Below, one piece after another: positions 34,676 through 44,258 of a stretch of DNA of 64,000 nt (positions within the stretch are counted from its first letter, which is position 1; each line of letters opens with the position of its first letter). Location: contig NZ_JBALHR010000004.1 of assembly GCF_036964905.1 (NCBI RefSeq), positions 248,001 through 312,000 on the forward strand. The letters run 5' to 3'. The notes under the pieces are model-generated. The model was not told where the DNA came from. It was given only the letters and a program-made list of their open reading frames with translations, and searched no databases. Origin of the DNA: Gemmobacter denitrificans. GTDB lineage: Bacteria; Pseudomonadota; Alphaproteobacteria; Rhodobacterales; Rhodobacteraceae. The position numbers and the translations under genes were made by a program.

Positions 34676-35556
34676 TGATGACAAGACCGGGTGTCGTTCT
34701 GGCCGTTCTGCTGGTGCTGACGGGCCAACCGCTGCTGGCCGAAGGGATCGGAAAATCCCTGATCCCCAAGCCGCGCCCGGTTCCTGCCGAACTGACCGTG
34801 GCCAGTTCCAACGCGCCGATCAGCCGCATGCCACCCAAGCCCCGCCCCGCTCAATTGGGGGCCATCAAACCCGAAACCGTGGTTGAACTGGCCGCTCTGG
34901 CACCGCTGGCAACCAGCCTGCGCCCCCGTCCGCGCCCGGAAGGGCTGACGGCGGCCCCAGCCGCGGCCAAGCGCAAGAAGGTGGCCGATCTGCACAAGGC
35001 TGCTGCCGTGCGCACTCCGCAAGACAAGGGCAGCCTTCTGCCCAAGAAGGGCTCCGTCTGCGGCGATCCGGCGATCCGGGGCGAAACCATGGCCCCCGTG
35101 GTCAGCAAGGTGAAGGGTTGCGGGATCGAAGACCCCGTGCGCGTGACCTCCATCGCCGGTGTGAAACTCAGCCAACCGGCCACCATCACCTGCGACACGG
35201 CCATCGCCACCCGGAAATGGCTGGAACGCGCGGTGCAACCGGCCTTCGGCAAGACCCCGGTGGTGAAGCTGAACATCGCAGGCCATTATGTCTGTCGCCC
35301 GCGCAACAATATCCGCGGCGCCAAGATCAGCGAACATGGCCGTGGCCGCGCGCTGGATATATCTGGTTTTGTGCTGGCGGATGGTCGGCAATTGTCCATT
35401 GCCGGGGATTATCGCCGGTCCAAGGCGATCAAGGCCGCGCACAAGGCAGCCTGCGGAATTTTCGGCACTACCCTGGGCCCCGGATCGGATGGCCACCACG
35501 AAGATCACCTGCATTTCGACGTCGCTCGCCATGGCAATGGCAGCTATTGCCGCTGA
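34675..35556 (+). CDS. Extensin-like family protein, predicted M15-type peptidoglycan hydrolase
   Basis: A 293-residue exported protein. The signal peptide (VVLAVLLVLTGQPLLA) is followed by a proline/lysine-rich linker (IPKPRPVPAEL; MPPKPRPAQLG; LRPRPRPEGL) and an extensin-like C-terminal domain with cysteines. The motif SEHGRGRALD fits the SxHxxGxAxD zinc motif of VanY/M15 carboxypeptidases, and HEDHLHFD supplies the third ligand region, so a cell-wall peptidase role is likely (inference). It is translationally linked to tyrC. Confidence 0.85.
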   Translation: MMTRPGVVLAVLLVLTGQPLLAEGIGKSLIPKPRPVPAELTVASSNAPISRMPPKPRPAQLGAIKPETVVELAALAPLATSLRPRPRPEGLTAAPAAAKRKKVADLHKAAAVRTPQDKGSLLPKKGSVCGDPAIRGETMAPVVSKVKGCGIEDPVRVTSIAGVKLSQPATITCDTAIATRKWLERAVQPAFGKTPVVKLNIAGHYVCRPRNNIRGAKISEHGRGRALDISGFVLADGRQLSIAGDYRRSKAIKAAHKAACGIFGTTLGPGSDGHHEDHLHFDVARHGNGSYCR

Positions 35557-35636
35557 CCGGTCGCCTCCCTTTATCTTGGCCAAAATCTCATCGGAACGCG
35601 CGTCGGGGTGGAGACCCCCCCGGACAAGTGCGGGGT

Positions 35637-37220
35637 TCAGCGTTCGGTCAGTTTCAGTTCGATCCGGCGGTTCTGCGCGCGGGCTTCGGCGCTGTTGCCT
35701 GCCGCCACGGGTTGCCATTCGCCAAATCCGGTTGCCGCCAGCCGTTCCGGAGGGAACCCCAGTTCATCCTGCATGAAGCGCACGACAGACAGGGCCCGCG
35801 CCTGGCTCAGCTGCCAATTGTCCACAAAGGCCCCGGTGCCGGACAGCGGGACATTGTCGGTATGACCATCGACCCGGATGATCCAGTCGATCCCGGACGG
35901 GATCTGGCCGCGCACATCGTTAAGCGTTTCGACCACGCGGGCGATCTGGGCGCGACCTTCGGGGGCCAGATCGGCGGCGCCGGGGGTGAACAGCACTTCT
36001 GACGAAAAGACGAAGCGGTCGCCTACGATCCGTACCCCTTCGCGCCCGGCCAGCACTTCGCGCAACTGGCCAAAGAATTCCGACCGGAATTTTTCAAGGT
36101 TCTGTTTTTCGGCCTCCAGCCGCTTGCGTTCGGCCTCTTCCAACTCGGCGCGGCGCTTCTGTTCTGCCGCGACCTGGGCCAGCGCGGAATTCAACTGTCC
36201 GCCCAACGATTCAAGCTGTACTTGCGCTTCGGCATCCCGGGCCTTTGCCGCATCCAGCAGGGCCTGCAGGCTGCCCAATTGCCCGCGCAGGGCGGTGATC
36301 TGTTCATTCAGCAGGGCCAGGCGGCGTTCGGCCTCGGCCGATTGTGCCTCGCGTTCGGCCAGAAGGGCGCGGGCGGTTTGCAAGGCATCGGTCTTTTCTG
36401 CCTCTACCCCTTGCGCGGCGGCCAGCAGGGTCAGGGTTTCCTCGGCCCTTTTGCGCTGTTCTTCCAGCGCAAGCGTCAGGGCGGCAAGTTCGCTATCCGC
36501 CCCTTTCAGGCGGTCGCGCAATTCAGCCAATGCCGCCTGATCGACCTGCCGCGCGGCTTCGGTTTCGTCCAGTTCCGCCGCCCGCTGCGCATTTTCGGCC
36601 CGCAGCTTTGCGGCCAGCGCCTCGATCGCCTCGGCCCGGGCGGCTGCCAGCCGCGCGGCTTCGGCCTGCGCATCAACCTCGTCGCGCGCCTTGGCCAGCG
36701 CCAGTTGCAGCGCCTCTTGTTCGCTGATCAAGCGGGCTTGTGCGGCCTCCAGGTCCTGAAGTGATGCGGCCAGCGCCGAAGCCTCGCCCCGTGCGGCATC
36801 GCGTTCGGCCAGCAGGCTGGCGACCTGTTGTTCAAAGCTGGCGATACGGGCCTGCGCCTGCGACAGTTCACCTTCGCGCGCGGCCAGCGTGGCGGTCAGC
36901 GCGGCAATCTGTCCGGCTTGCGCCTCGCCGCGCGCCTGGGCCTCGGCCAATGTGCTGCGCAGCGACCCAAGTTCGGCCTGCAGACCTTCGGCCCGCGCCC
37001 GTTCCAGCCCGAGCGCATCGGCCAGTTGCGCCACCTGGGCGGAAAGTGCGTCAAGTTCGTTGCCCTGATTGTCGATGGTCTGGCGCAGCACGGATTGCAT
37101 GACGGTGAAGATGGTCAGCACGAACATCAACACCATCAAGAGTGTGGTGACCGCATCCACGAAGCCTGGCCAGATCACCCCGTCGCCCGACCGGACCGAT
37201 CCGCGACGCGACAGGCCCAT
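35637..37220 (-). CDS. MotB/OmpA-like protein with long coiled coil
   Basis: A 527-residue inner-membrane protein. A single N-terminal helix (PGFVDAVTTLLMVLMFVLTIFTV) carries an aspartate (Asp22) at the place of the proton-carrying residue of MotB/ExbD/TolR. Residues about 45-390 are an almost uninterrupted alanine/glutamate/leucine-rich coiled coil. The last 130 residues are an OmpA-type peptidoglycan-binding domain (DGHTDNVPLSG, LSQARALSVVRFMQDE, GFGEWQPV, RRIELKLTE). It starts one base after the stop of the MotA/ExbB-like gene. Related pairs occur widely in alphaproteobacteria; the role, perhaps envelope anchoring or force transfer, is not established. Confidence 0.85.
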   Translation of the reverse strand: MGLSRRGSVRSGDGVIWPGFVDAVTTLLMVLMFVLTIFTVMQSVLRQTIDNQGNELDALSAQVAQLADALGLERARAEGLQAELGSLRSTLAEAQARGEAQAGQIAALTATLAAREGELSQAQARIASFEQQVASLLAERDAARGEASALAASLQDLEAAQARLISEQEALQLALAKARDEVDAQAEAARLAAARAEAIEALAAKLRAENAQRAAELDETEAARQVDQAALAELRDRLKGADSELAALTLALEEQRKRAEETLTLLAAAQGVEAEKTDALQTARALLAEREAQSAEAERRLALLNEQITALRGQLGSLQALLDAAKARDAEAQVQLESLGGQLNSALAQVAAEQKRRAELEEAERKRLEAEKQNLEKFRSEFFGQLREVLAGREGVRIVGDRFVFSSEVLFTPGAADLAPEGRAQIARVVETLNDVRGQIPSGIDWIIRVDGHTDNVPLSGTGAFVDNWQLSQARALSVVRFMQDELGFPPERLAATGFGEWQPVAAGNSAEARAQNRRIELKLTER

Positions 37221-37221
37221 G

Positions 37222-38370
37222 CTACGCCCCCCGTCCCAATTGCCGCACGGCCTGGGTCAGTGCAGAAAGATCGCCGCGCAGATCCGCCGTGCTTTCCTGC
37301 CGCCCGGCCGACAATTCTTCAAGAATGCGAAGCAGTTGCACATCCATCGACCGCAGGCGCATCCGCGCCTCGGCATCGGCATGCAGATTGCTGTCATTAT
37401 GCGACATGGCGGCCAACAGCCGCTCTTGCCCATCGGCGATGCGCTGCAATTGCCCGGCAATGGTGGCTTCGGAGTCAAGCCGCGAGGCCAGCCGTGCCAC
37501 CGCCTCGGCCAGTTCCCCGGTGCGTTCATCGGCCAGAGACCGGCTGATATCCGATTGGGTGAACAGCATCTGCATGTTGTCGATCTGCTGGCTGAGCTGA
37601 TCGAGCACCTGCGCCAGCGCACCCATGTCGCCCCCATCGCCCTCGGCCACGCCGATCCGCGTGATCGAGGACAGCCATTCCTCCATTTCGCGGAAGAACC
37701 GGTTCTGGCCGTGGCCGGCGAACAGTTCCAGCAGGCCCACGACCAGCGATCCGGCCAGACCCAGCAGCGACGAGGAGAAGGCCGTGCCCATGCCGCCCAA
37801 CTGGGTTTCCAGCCCGGACATCAGCTTGCCGAAGATGTCGAGCGAATTCTCGCCCTCTTGCGGCGACAGGCCGCGGATGGTGTCCACGATGGCGGGCACC
37901 GTGGTGGCCAGCCCGTAGAACGTGCCCAGAAGCCCCAGAAAGATCAGCAGATTGGCCAGATAGCGGGTGATGTCGCGGGCCTCGTCGATCCGCGTGGCAA
38001 TACTGTCCAGAATGGACCTGGTGGACGAAGACGACAGTTGCAGCCGTGCCGTGCGCGGACCCAGCAGCGCGGCCAGAGGGGCCAGCAGGCGGGGGGCTGC
38101 ATCGGTCTCCGATCCGGGGCGATCCTGCACATAGGCATCGATCCAGCTGACCGATTGCGCCAGTTGCCAGACCTGCCAGAAACAGGTCAGCACGCCCAGC
38201 CCGAACACCCCGATGATCGTGCCGTTCAGCAAGGGATTGGCGGCAATGATGCCCCGCAGCATGGGCAGTGCCACCCATGCACCGGCGGCAATCATGCCAA
38301 GCACCAGCAACATCAGGGTGATCTGCCGGATCGGCTGGGTGAAAAGCGGCGCGGGGGATCTGCTCATCAT
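37222..38370 (-). CDS. MotA/TolQ/ExbB-like membrane protein
   Basis: A 382-residue inner-membrane protein. Two helices near the N-terminus (ITLMLLVLGMIAAGAWVAL; NGTIIGVFGLGVLTCFWQV) are followed by the paired channel helices typical of proton-channel subunits (LANLLIFLGLLGTFYGLAT and GMGTAFSSSLLGLAGSLVVGLLEL), then a cytoplasmic helical tail of about 150 residues. The ATG at 38370 is selected because GCAGGA lies just before it. It is the first gene of the pair with the MotB/OmpA-like protein. No flagellar, Ton or Tol genes are adjacent. Confidence 0.83.
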   Translation of the reverse strand: MMSRSPAPLFTQPIRQITLMLLVLGMIAAGAWVALPMLRGIIAANPLLNGTIIGVFGLGVLTCFWQVWQLAQSVSWIDAYVQDRPGSETDAAPRLLAPLAALLGPRTARLQLSSSSTRSILDSIATRIDEARDITRYLANLLIFLGLLGTFYGLATTVPAIVDTIRGLSPQEGENSLDIFGKLMSGLETQLGGMGTAFSSSLLGLAGSLVVGLLELFAGHGQNRFFREMEEWLSSITRIGVAEGDGGDMGALAQVLDQLSQQIDNMQMLFTQSDISRSLADERTGELAEAVARLASRLDSEATIAGQLQRIADGQERLLAAMSHNDSNLHADAEARMRLRSMDVQLLRILEELSAGRQESTADLRGDLSALTQAVRQLGRGA

Positions 38371-38452
38371 CGGTCCTGCTCGCTGTGACCGGCTGATCGG
38401 GCCACTTGCGCGCCACAATAGGCTGCCGCGTCGCGCCTGCCAAGCGTGAAGG

Positions 38453-38974
38453 TCACGCCGTCAGATCACGGACCCGTGCTGCCAGCCATTCCAGATCCGG
38501 GTCGGCGATGCCCAGTTCGGCCAGATGTGCGGCGGTGTTCCACAGATAATCGCGGTTGGGGCCGCGCCCGCCGGTTGCGCGGGCGATGATCTGCGCCTGT
38601 TCCTCCAGCGCCAGCCCCCCGCAATATTGCACATGATCGGGGTCGATCACATAGGCCAGACAGTCGAGCCGGTCTGCATCTGCCAGCACCTCGAGCCGGG
38701 TTTCCAGATAGGCAGAGGATACCAACTCGCGCTCACGCAGGGCCGCCAGTGTGGCGCTTTCATGCCCCGGTGCCACCCGGAACGCCACGCCATCGCAAGT
38801 GGCGCTTGTGGCCCGATCCAGTGCCAGTACAAGGCCAGGCGCGTCTTCTGTGCCGCGGTGATGGATCGAGCGCATGCAGAAGCTGCGATGCCAGCCCGTC
38901 AGGCGCGCGATGCGGCGTTCCGCCACCGGAAAGCCGGGATCCCAGATCAAGGAACCGTAACCGAATACCCACAT
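38453..38974 (-). CDS. chaC: Glutathione-specific gamma-glutamylcyclotransferase (ChaC type)
   Basis: A 173-residue cytoplasmic enzyme converting glutathione to 5-oxoproline and Cys-Gly. The N-terminal signature FGYGSLIWDPGF and the GWHRSFCMRSIHHRGTE segment identify ChaC, and the acid region ELVSSAYLETRLE is conserved. The start at 38974 gives the expected N-terminus (MWVFGYG). It is divergent from the DUF2125 gene. Confidence 0.92.
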   Translation of the reverse strand: MWVFGYGSLIWDPGFPVAERRIARLTGWHRSFCMRSIHHRGTEDAPGLVLALDRATSATCDGVAFRVAPGHESATLAALRERELVSSAYLETRLEVLADADRLDCLAYVIDPDHVQYCGGLALEEQAQIIARATGGRGPNRDYLWNTAAHLAELGIADPDLEWLAARVRDLTA

Positions 38975-39035
38975 GCGCTGGCCCTCCTGCCCGTGCCGCT
39001 GTAAACCGGGGGGCGGTAAAGGAAAAGGGGGCGCC

Positions 39036-40004
39036 ATGCGCGGCTTGATCTGGGTGGTGATGATACTGGCCGCGCTGTATGGGGGCTATTGGTTCGTGGG
39101 CGCGCGGGCTGCCGAAAGCGGGGCAGAGCGGGCACTGGTCGAGGCGGCAGCGCGGGGCATCGTGGTCGATCATCAGGGCCTGTCGGTTGCGGGCTTTCCC
39201 AGCCGGTTTGACCTGACGTTGACCCAGCCCAGGGTTGCCGCCGGTGCGGTGGGCTGGCAGGCGGAATTCGCGCAGGTCTTCGCGCTCAGCTACAGCCCGT
39301 GGAAGCTGATCGCGGCGCTGCCCAATGACCAGCATCTGACCCTGCCGGGCCAGACAATCGGGGTACAATCGACGCGCATGCAGGCATCGCTGTTCCTGAC
39401 GCCCTCACCGGCGCTGCCACTGTCGGATTTCAAATTTGTCACCGAGGGGCTGAACCTGCGGTCGGATGCCGGTTGGGCACTTGCGGCAGGATCGGTCAAT
39501 GTGTCGCTGGTGACGGGTGAGGGGGCCACGGCGCAACTGGCGCTGCGGGGGCTGGATCTGGTGCCCGATCAGGCCCTGATCGCGGCAATGGGGGGCAGCC
39601 TGCCAGCGGTCATCGAACGGCTGGACCTTCTGGCCGATCTGGAGCTTGCCGCGCCGCTGGCCCTGCGCGGGGATCGTCCCGAGGTGCGGGCGATTGATCT
39701 GCGTGAGGCCCATCTTCTGTGGGGGCCAGTGCAGGCGACCATTTCGGGCCGGGTCGTGGCCGATGATCTGGGGCAGGCAGAGGGTGAACTGCGCCTGAAG
39801 GTGGCCGGGTGGGAGGCCGGGCTTGCAGCGGCAGAACAGATGGGGCTGGTGCCGGAACAGTTTCGCGTGGCGCTGCGATCAGTGTTGCAGGGGCTGGCCG
39901 CGCAATCGACCGAGCCCGGCACCTTGGACCTGCCGCTGGTCATGCAGGGCGGACGGATGATGTTGGGGCCGCTGCCGCTGGGGGCTGCGCCGCTGCTACG
40001 GTAG
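39036..40004 (+). CDS. DUF2125 domain protein
   Basis: A 322-residue protein of the alphaproteobacterial DUF2125 family. An N-terminal helix (LIWVVMILAALYGGYWFVG) anchors or exports it, followed by a beta-rich periplasmic region with the family pattern LSVAGFPSRFDLTLTQPR and SYSPWKLIAALPNDQHLTLPGQ. Its role is not known; the fold resembles lipid-binding or AsmA-like envelope proteins (inference). The 3' end overlaps the M23 peptidase gene by nine bases. Confidence 0.85.
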   Translation: MRGLIWVVMILAALYGGYWFVGARAAESGAERALVEAAARGIVVDHQGLSVAGFPSRFDLTLTQPRVAAGAVGWQAEFAQVFALSYSPWKLIAALPNDQHLTLPGQTIGVQSTRMQASLFLTPSPALPLSDFKFVTEGLNLRSDAGWALAAGSVNVSLVTGEGATAQLALRGLDLVPDQALIAAMGGSLPAVIERLDLLADLELAAPLALRGDRPEVRAIDLREAHLLWGPVQATISGRVVADDLGQAEGELRLKVAGWEAGLAAAEQMGLVPEQFRVALRSVLQGLAAQSTEPGTLDLPLVMQGGRMMLGPLPLGAAPLLR

Positions 40005-40949
40005 GTCTGCCGTCAGAATGGCGCGATCCACCTCGGCGCCATCGCGCAACAGGATCGCCTGCCCCTGATAGCGGCCCGGGGGCCAGCGGCTGTCCCGCAA
40101 CTTGCGCCCGATGGCGCGCATGGCCTGCGCCTGCGTGCGATCCAGTGCGATGGTGTCTGCCACCACCTCGCCCTGCGGGCCGGTCAGGGTAAGCTGCAGC
40201 CGATCCCCCGCGCGGGTGCCGAACAGATAGGCCCAGACCACCAAGGCCGGGGCGGCGGCCCGCAGCGGTTGCGCCGCCAGACCCGCCTTGACCTGCCCGT
40301 AATCCGGCACCGCATCGGCAAAACCGATGGCTATGATCCCGCCGGGCTGGTAGGGCAAGGGGGCGGACCAGAGGTCATCGCCCGCCTTGCCGCACAGGGC
40401 CATATCTCCGGGGGCGAAGGGATCGACTGCCACGCCGTTCTGGCGGACGGTCAGATGAAGATGCGGAAATTCGGTATTGCCGGACAGCCCAATCTGCCCC
40501 AGCACCTGACCGGCCTGCACCGCGTCGCCAGGTTTGACCTGCACCGAACCCTGTTTCAGGTGGCAATACTGGGTTTCCCACCCGTCGGTATGGGTGATGG
40601 CAAGCCCATTGCCGCAATCGCGGCCTTCCAGCGGTGGTGCGGCGGGATCGCTGATCAGGATATCGGGCATGCCATCGCGCGCGCCGCGCACCACGCCGGG
40701 CGCTGCGGCCAGCACATCAACCCCCGCCGTCATGGCCGCCAGCGAAGGCAACGCGAAATCGGTGCCGTCATGGCCATCATAGCTAAGCGATCCGCAGGTG
40801 TAATCGCGTGCGGCCGGTCCGGGATCGCGGTCCGGGAATTGCTGGATATGGCAGGTTTCGCCCAAGGTGCAGGCAACCGGCAAACCCAAGTCAAAGGCCC
40901 CCGCCGCAGCGGGGGCCAGGATCAGACCAAGGGACAGAGCCCTAATCAT
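39996..40949 (-). CDS. M23 family (LytM-type) metallopeptidase
   Basis: A 317-residue exported protein. The signal peptide MIRALSLGLILAPAAAGA is followed by an M23 domain with GHDGTDFALP (first zinc histidine and aspartate), ITHTDGWETQYCHLKQ and the terminal HLHLTVRQNG. Several cysteines suggest disulfides. The last 110 residues are a beta-rich domain of unknown type. It probably cleaves peptidoglycan cross-links or activates an amidase. The start overlaps the clpA stop by four bases. Confidence 0.87.
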   Translation of the reverse strand: MIRALSLGLILAPAAAGAFDLGLPVACTLGETCHIQQFPDRDPGPAARDYTCGSLSYDGHDGTDFALPSLAAMTAGVDVLAAAPGVVRGARDGMPDILISDPAAPPLEGRDCGNGLAITHTDGWETQYCHLKQGSVQVKPGDAVQAGQVLGQIGLSGNTEFPHLHLTVRQNGVAVDPFAPGDMALCGKAGDDLWSAPLPYQPGGIIAIGFADAVPDYGQVKAGLAAQPLRAAAPALVVWAYLFGTRAGDRLQLTLTGPQGEVVADTIALDRTQAQAMRAIGRKLRDSRWPPGRYQGQAILLRDGAEVDRAILTADLP

Positions 40950-43267
40950 TCCGCCGTCAGCAGCGGCGGTTTCTGCCCGGTCAGCCGGGGCTTGGCCGGT
41001 TCTTCGATGATCAGGTCGATCTGGTCGTCCTTCACCGAAATCCGCACCACGCCGCCCTTCTGCAGTTTGCCGAACAGCAGTTCTTCGGCCAATGGCTTCT
41101 TGATGTTTTCCTGAATCACCCGGCCCAGCGGACGGGCGCCCATCTTGTCATCATAGCCTTTTTCCCCCAGCCAATGCGCGGCGGCGGGGGTCAGCTCGAT
41201 ATGAACATTGCGGTCCATCAGTTGCGCCTCCAACTGGAGGATGAACTTCTCGACCACCTGGCTGATGGTTTCGCGGCCAAGTGCGGCAAAGCTGATGACG
41301 GCATCCAGCCGGTTGCGGAATTCCGGGGTGAAGGTGCGTTCGATGGCGGCAGTATCTTCGCCCGTCCGCTTGTCACGACCAAATCCCATCGCGGCCTTCT
41401 GCATGTCCGACGCCCCGGCATTGGAGGTCATGATCAGGATCACATTGCGGAAATCGACCTGGCGACCGTTATGGTCGGTCAGCTTGCCGTGATCCATCAC
41501 CTGCAGCAGGATGTTATAGACATCCGGGTGGGCCTTTTCGATTTCGTCGAGCAGCAGCACGCAATGCGGGTGCTGATCGACGCCATCGGTCAGCATGCCG
41601 CCCTGATCGAACCCGACATAGCCGGGCGGGGCACCGATCAGGCGGGACACGGCATGTTTCTCCATGTATTCCGACATGTCGAACCGCAGCAATTCCACAC
41701 CCAGCGTATTTGCCAGTTGCTTGGCAACCTCGGTCTTGCCGACGCCGGTTGGGCCTGCAAACAGATAATTCCCGATGGGCTTTTCGGGTTCACGCAGACC
41801 GGCCCGCGCCAGCTTGATGGCCGATGCCAGCGCTTCGATCGCCTTGTCCTGCCCGAAGACCACGCGCTTCAGCGTCTTTTCCAGATCGCGCAGGATTTCG
41901 GCATCATCCTTCGACACGGTTTTCGGCGGGATGCGGGCGATCTTGGCCACCACGGCCTCGATCTCCTTGGTGCCGATGGTCTTGCGGCGCTTGGATTCCG
42001 ACAGCAGATGCTGGGCTGCGCCGGCCTCGTCGATCACGTCGATCGCGCTGTCGGGAAGCTTGCGGTCATGGATATAGCGCGCGGCCAGTTCCACCGCCGA
42101 TTTGATCGCATCCGACGTGTAACGCAGATCGTGATGTTCTTCGAAATTCGGCTTAAGCCCCATAAGGATCTTGATCGCATCCGGCACCGAGGGCTCGTTC
42201 ACGTCGATCTTCTGGAACCGGCGGCTCAGCGCGCGGTCCTTTTCGAAATGCTGACGGAATTCCTTGTAGGTGGTCGAACCCATGCAGCGAAGCTTGCCGC
42301 CCTGCAGCGCAGGTTTCAGCAGGTTGGAGGCATCCATCGCGCCACCCGAGGTCGCCCCGGCGCCGATCACCGTGTGGATTTCGTCGATGAACAGGATGGC
42401 GTCGGGATGATCTTCCATCTCCTTCACCACAGCTTTCAGCCGTTCCTCGAAATCGCCGCGATAGCGGGTGCCCGCCAGCAAAGCGCCCATATCAAGGCTG
42501 TAGATCGTGGCCCCGGCAAGAATATCGGGCGTTTCGCCATCGACGATCTTCTTGGCCAGACCTTCGGCAATCGCGGTCTTGCCCACGCCCGGGTCACCCA
42601 CAAGAAGCGGGTTGTTCTTGCGGCGGCGGCACAGAACCTGAATGGCGCGCTCCACCTCGGCCTCACGCCCGATCAGCGGATCGACATCGCCTTTCAACGC
42701 CTTGACGTTCAGATCGACGCAATACTTGGAGAGCGCGGATTCCTTGGCCTCGCCCGCCTCACCCTTGGGGGTTTCGTGATGCGGATCTTCGGCCCCGGTC
42801 ACCGGGCGCGCCTCGCCAAAGGACGGGTCTTTTGCCACGCCATGGGCGATGAAATTCACCGCATCATAGCGCGTCATGTCCTGTTCCTGCAGGAAATAGG
42901 CCGCATTCGATTCGCGTTCGGCAAAAATGGCGACCAGGACGTTTGCCCCGGTCACCTCGGTCCGGCCCGAGGACTGCACGTGAATCGCCGCACGCTGGAT
43001 GACGCGCTGAAACGCGGCAGTCGGCACGGCTTCTGACCCTTCGACATCGGTCACAAGGGTAGACAGATCATCGTCGATGAAATCGACAAGCGTCTTGCGC
43101 AATTCGTCCAGATCGACCGAACAGGCCTTCATGACGCGGGCGGCGTCGGGTTCGTCGATCAGGGCCAAAAGCAGGTGTTCCAGCGTCGCCAGTTCATGGC
43201 GGCGGGCATTGGCCAGCGCCAGCGCGCCGTGGATGGCCTGTTCCAGAGTGGTCGAAAATGATGGCAC
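40946..43267 (-). CDS. clpA: ATP-dependent Clp protease ATP-binding subunit ClpA
   Basis: A 773-residue AAA+ unfoldase working with ClpP. It has the N-terminal Clp repeat domain (residues 1-145), the first AAA module with Walker A GDPGVGKT (224-231) and DEIHT, and the second with GPTGVGKT (505-512). The start codon is GTG with AGGAG nine bases upstream. The ClpS adaptor gene, frequently upstream of clpA, is absent; the 158-base gap on that side contains no ORF that fits. It is translationally linked to the M23 peptidase. Confidence 0.95.
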   Translation of the reverse strand: MPSFSTTLEQAIHGALALANARRHELATLEHLLLALIDEPDAARVMKACSVDLDELRKTLVDFIDDDLSTLVTDVEGSEAVPTAAFQRVIQRAAIHVQSSGRTEVTGANVLVAIFAERESNAAYFLQEQDMTRYDAVNFIAHGVAKDPSFGEARPVTGAEDPHHETPKGEAGEAKESALSKYCVDLNVKALKGDVDPLIGREAEVERAIQVLCRRRKNNPLLVGDPGVGKTAIAEGLAKKIVDGETPDILAGATIYSLDMGALLAGTRYRGDFEERLKAVVKEMEDHPDAILFIDEIHTVIGAGATSGGAMDASNLLKPALQGGKLRCMGSTTYKEFRQHFEKDRALSRRFQKIDVNEPSVPDAIKILMGLKPNFEEHHDLRYTSDAIKSAVELAARYIHDRKLPDSAIDVIDEAGAAQHLLSESKRRKTIGTKEIEAVVAKIARIPPKTVSKDDAEILRDLEKTLKRVVFGQDKAIEALASAIKLARAGLREPEKPIGNYLFAGPTGVGKTEVAKQLANTLGVELLRFDMSEYMEKHAVSRLIGAPPGYVGFDQGGMLTDGVDQHPHCVLLLDEIEKAHPDVYNILLQVMDHGKLTDHNGRQVDFRNVILIMTSNAGASDMQKAAMGFGRDKRTGEDTAAIERTFTPEFRNRLDAVISFAALGRETISQVVEKFILQLEAQLMDRNVHIELTPAAAHWLGEKGYDDKMGARPLGRVIQENIKKPLAEELLFGKLQKGGVVRISVKDDQIDLIIEEPAKPRLTGQKPPLLTAE

Positions 43268-43425
43268 GATCCGGTGCTCCTGTCCTGCGGGCGGTCGGGC
43301 TTTGACGCCTGATCCGAGCCTGGCCTCATAGGGTTAAAGTTCGGTTTTATTTGCGTCGCTTCAAGCCCTATTTGGTGGATTTGTCCGCAACGCCCCGGTT
43401 GGTTGCAAATTGTGATCGAAGGGAC

Positions 43426-44196
43426 TCAGAATTTGTCCTTGCGGGCGCGCAACGCGGCAAAAACCGCCGCGTCAGAAGCATCGGCCATGCCAAGGGCACC
43501 GCGCAAAACCGGATCCGTGGCCCGCAGGAAGGGGTTGGTGTCCAGTTCCTCGCCCAGAAGGGAAGGCACCGTCGGTTGCTGGGCTGCCCGGGCGCGGGCT
43601 ATGGCATCTAGGCGCAGCACAAGGGCGGGCGGCAGATCATCTTCCAGGCTTTGGGCAAAGCGCGCATTCGACATGGTGTATTCGTGGCCCGAACAGACCA
43701 GGGTATTGCGGGGCAGGGTGGCCAGTTTGCGCAGGCTCTCCCACATCTGCGCCGGCGTCCCTTCGAACAGCCGCCCGCAGCCCATGGCCATCAGGCTGTC
43801 GCCGGTAAAGACGGCTGCGGCCTGCGGCACATGAAAGGCGATATGGCCGACCGTATGTCCTGGCACCTCGATCACATGGGCCGACAGCTGGCCGATCCGC
43901 ACCCTGTCGCCCTCGGCCACGGTCTGCGAGAGGGGCGGCAAGCGATGTGCATCGGCGGCAGCCCCGATCACCTGAACCGATTGGTCCTCGATCAGCCCTG
44001 CAAGGCCATCGACATGATCCCAATGGTGATGGGTCAGAAGCACATGGCTCAACTGCCAGCCGCGCGATGCCAGCGCGTCACGGATCGGCGCTGCCTCTGG
44101 CACATCGATCACCGCGGTCGCTCCGGTTTCCGGATCGTGAAGCGCAAAGGCATAGTTATCCTGCAGGCAGGGGATGGTGAGCAATTCGGGTGCCAT
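43426..44196 (-). CDS. gloB: Hydroxyacylglutathione hydrolase (glyoxalase II)
   Basis: A 256-residue metallo-beta-lactamase-fold enzyme hydrolysing S-lactoylglutathione. The binuclear metal motif THHHWDHVDG is at residues 55-64 (His56, His58, Asp60, His61), with VPGHTVGHIAFH and FTGDSLMAMGCGRLFEG as further ligands, and the C-terminal glutathione-binding region SNARFAQS. AGGAA precedes the ATG. It is divergent from the methyltransferase gene, a common arrangement in Rhodobacterales. Confidence 0.94.
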   Translation of the reverse strand: MAPELLTIPCLQDNYAFALHDPETGATAVIDVPEAAPIRDALASRGWQLSHVLLTHHHWDHVDGLAGLIEDQSVQVIGAAADAHRLPPLSQTVAEGDRVRIGQLSAHVIEVPGHTVGHIAFHVPQAAAVFTGDSLMAMGCGRLFEGTPAQMWESLRKLATLPRNTLVCSGHEYTMSNARFAQSLEDDLPPALVLRLDAIARARAAQQPTVPSLLGEELDTNPFLRATDPVLRGALGMADASDAAVFAALRARKDKF

Positions 44197-44258
44197 GGCA
44201 ATTCCTGTCGCAATCGGTCAATCTGGCCCTAACTTGGCCGCAACAGGACCCGCCTGCA

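Noticed and set aside
35637..38370. Zorya-type phage defence system (ZorA/ZorB-like pair)
   Set aside because: The MotA/MotB-like plan is similar, but no ZorC/ZorD or helicase/nuclease gene is adjacent, and the flanks are housekeeping genes. Similar lone pairs are common in alphaproteobacteria.
41174..43036. A 620-codon open frame antisense to clpA
   Set aside because: His/Arg/Gln-rich shadow of clpA without any domain.
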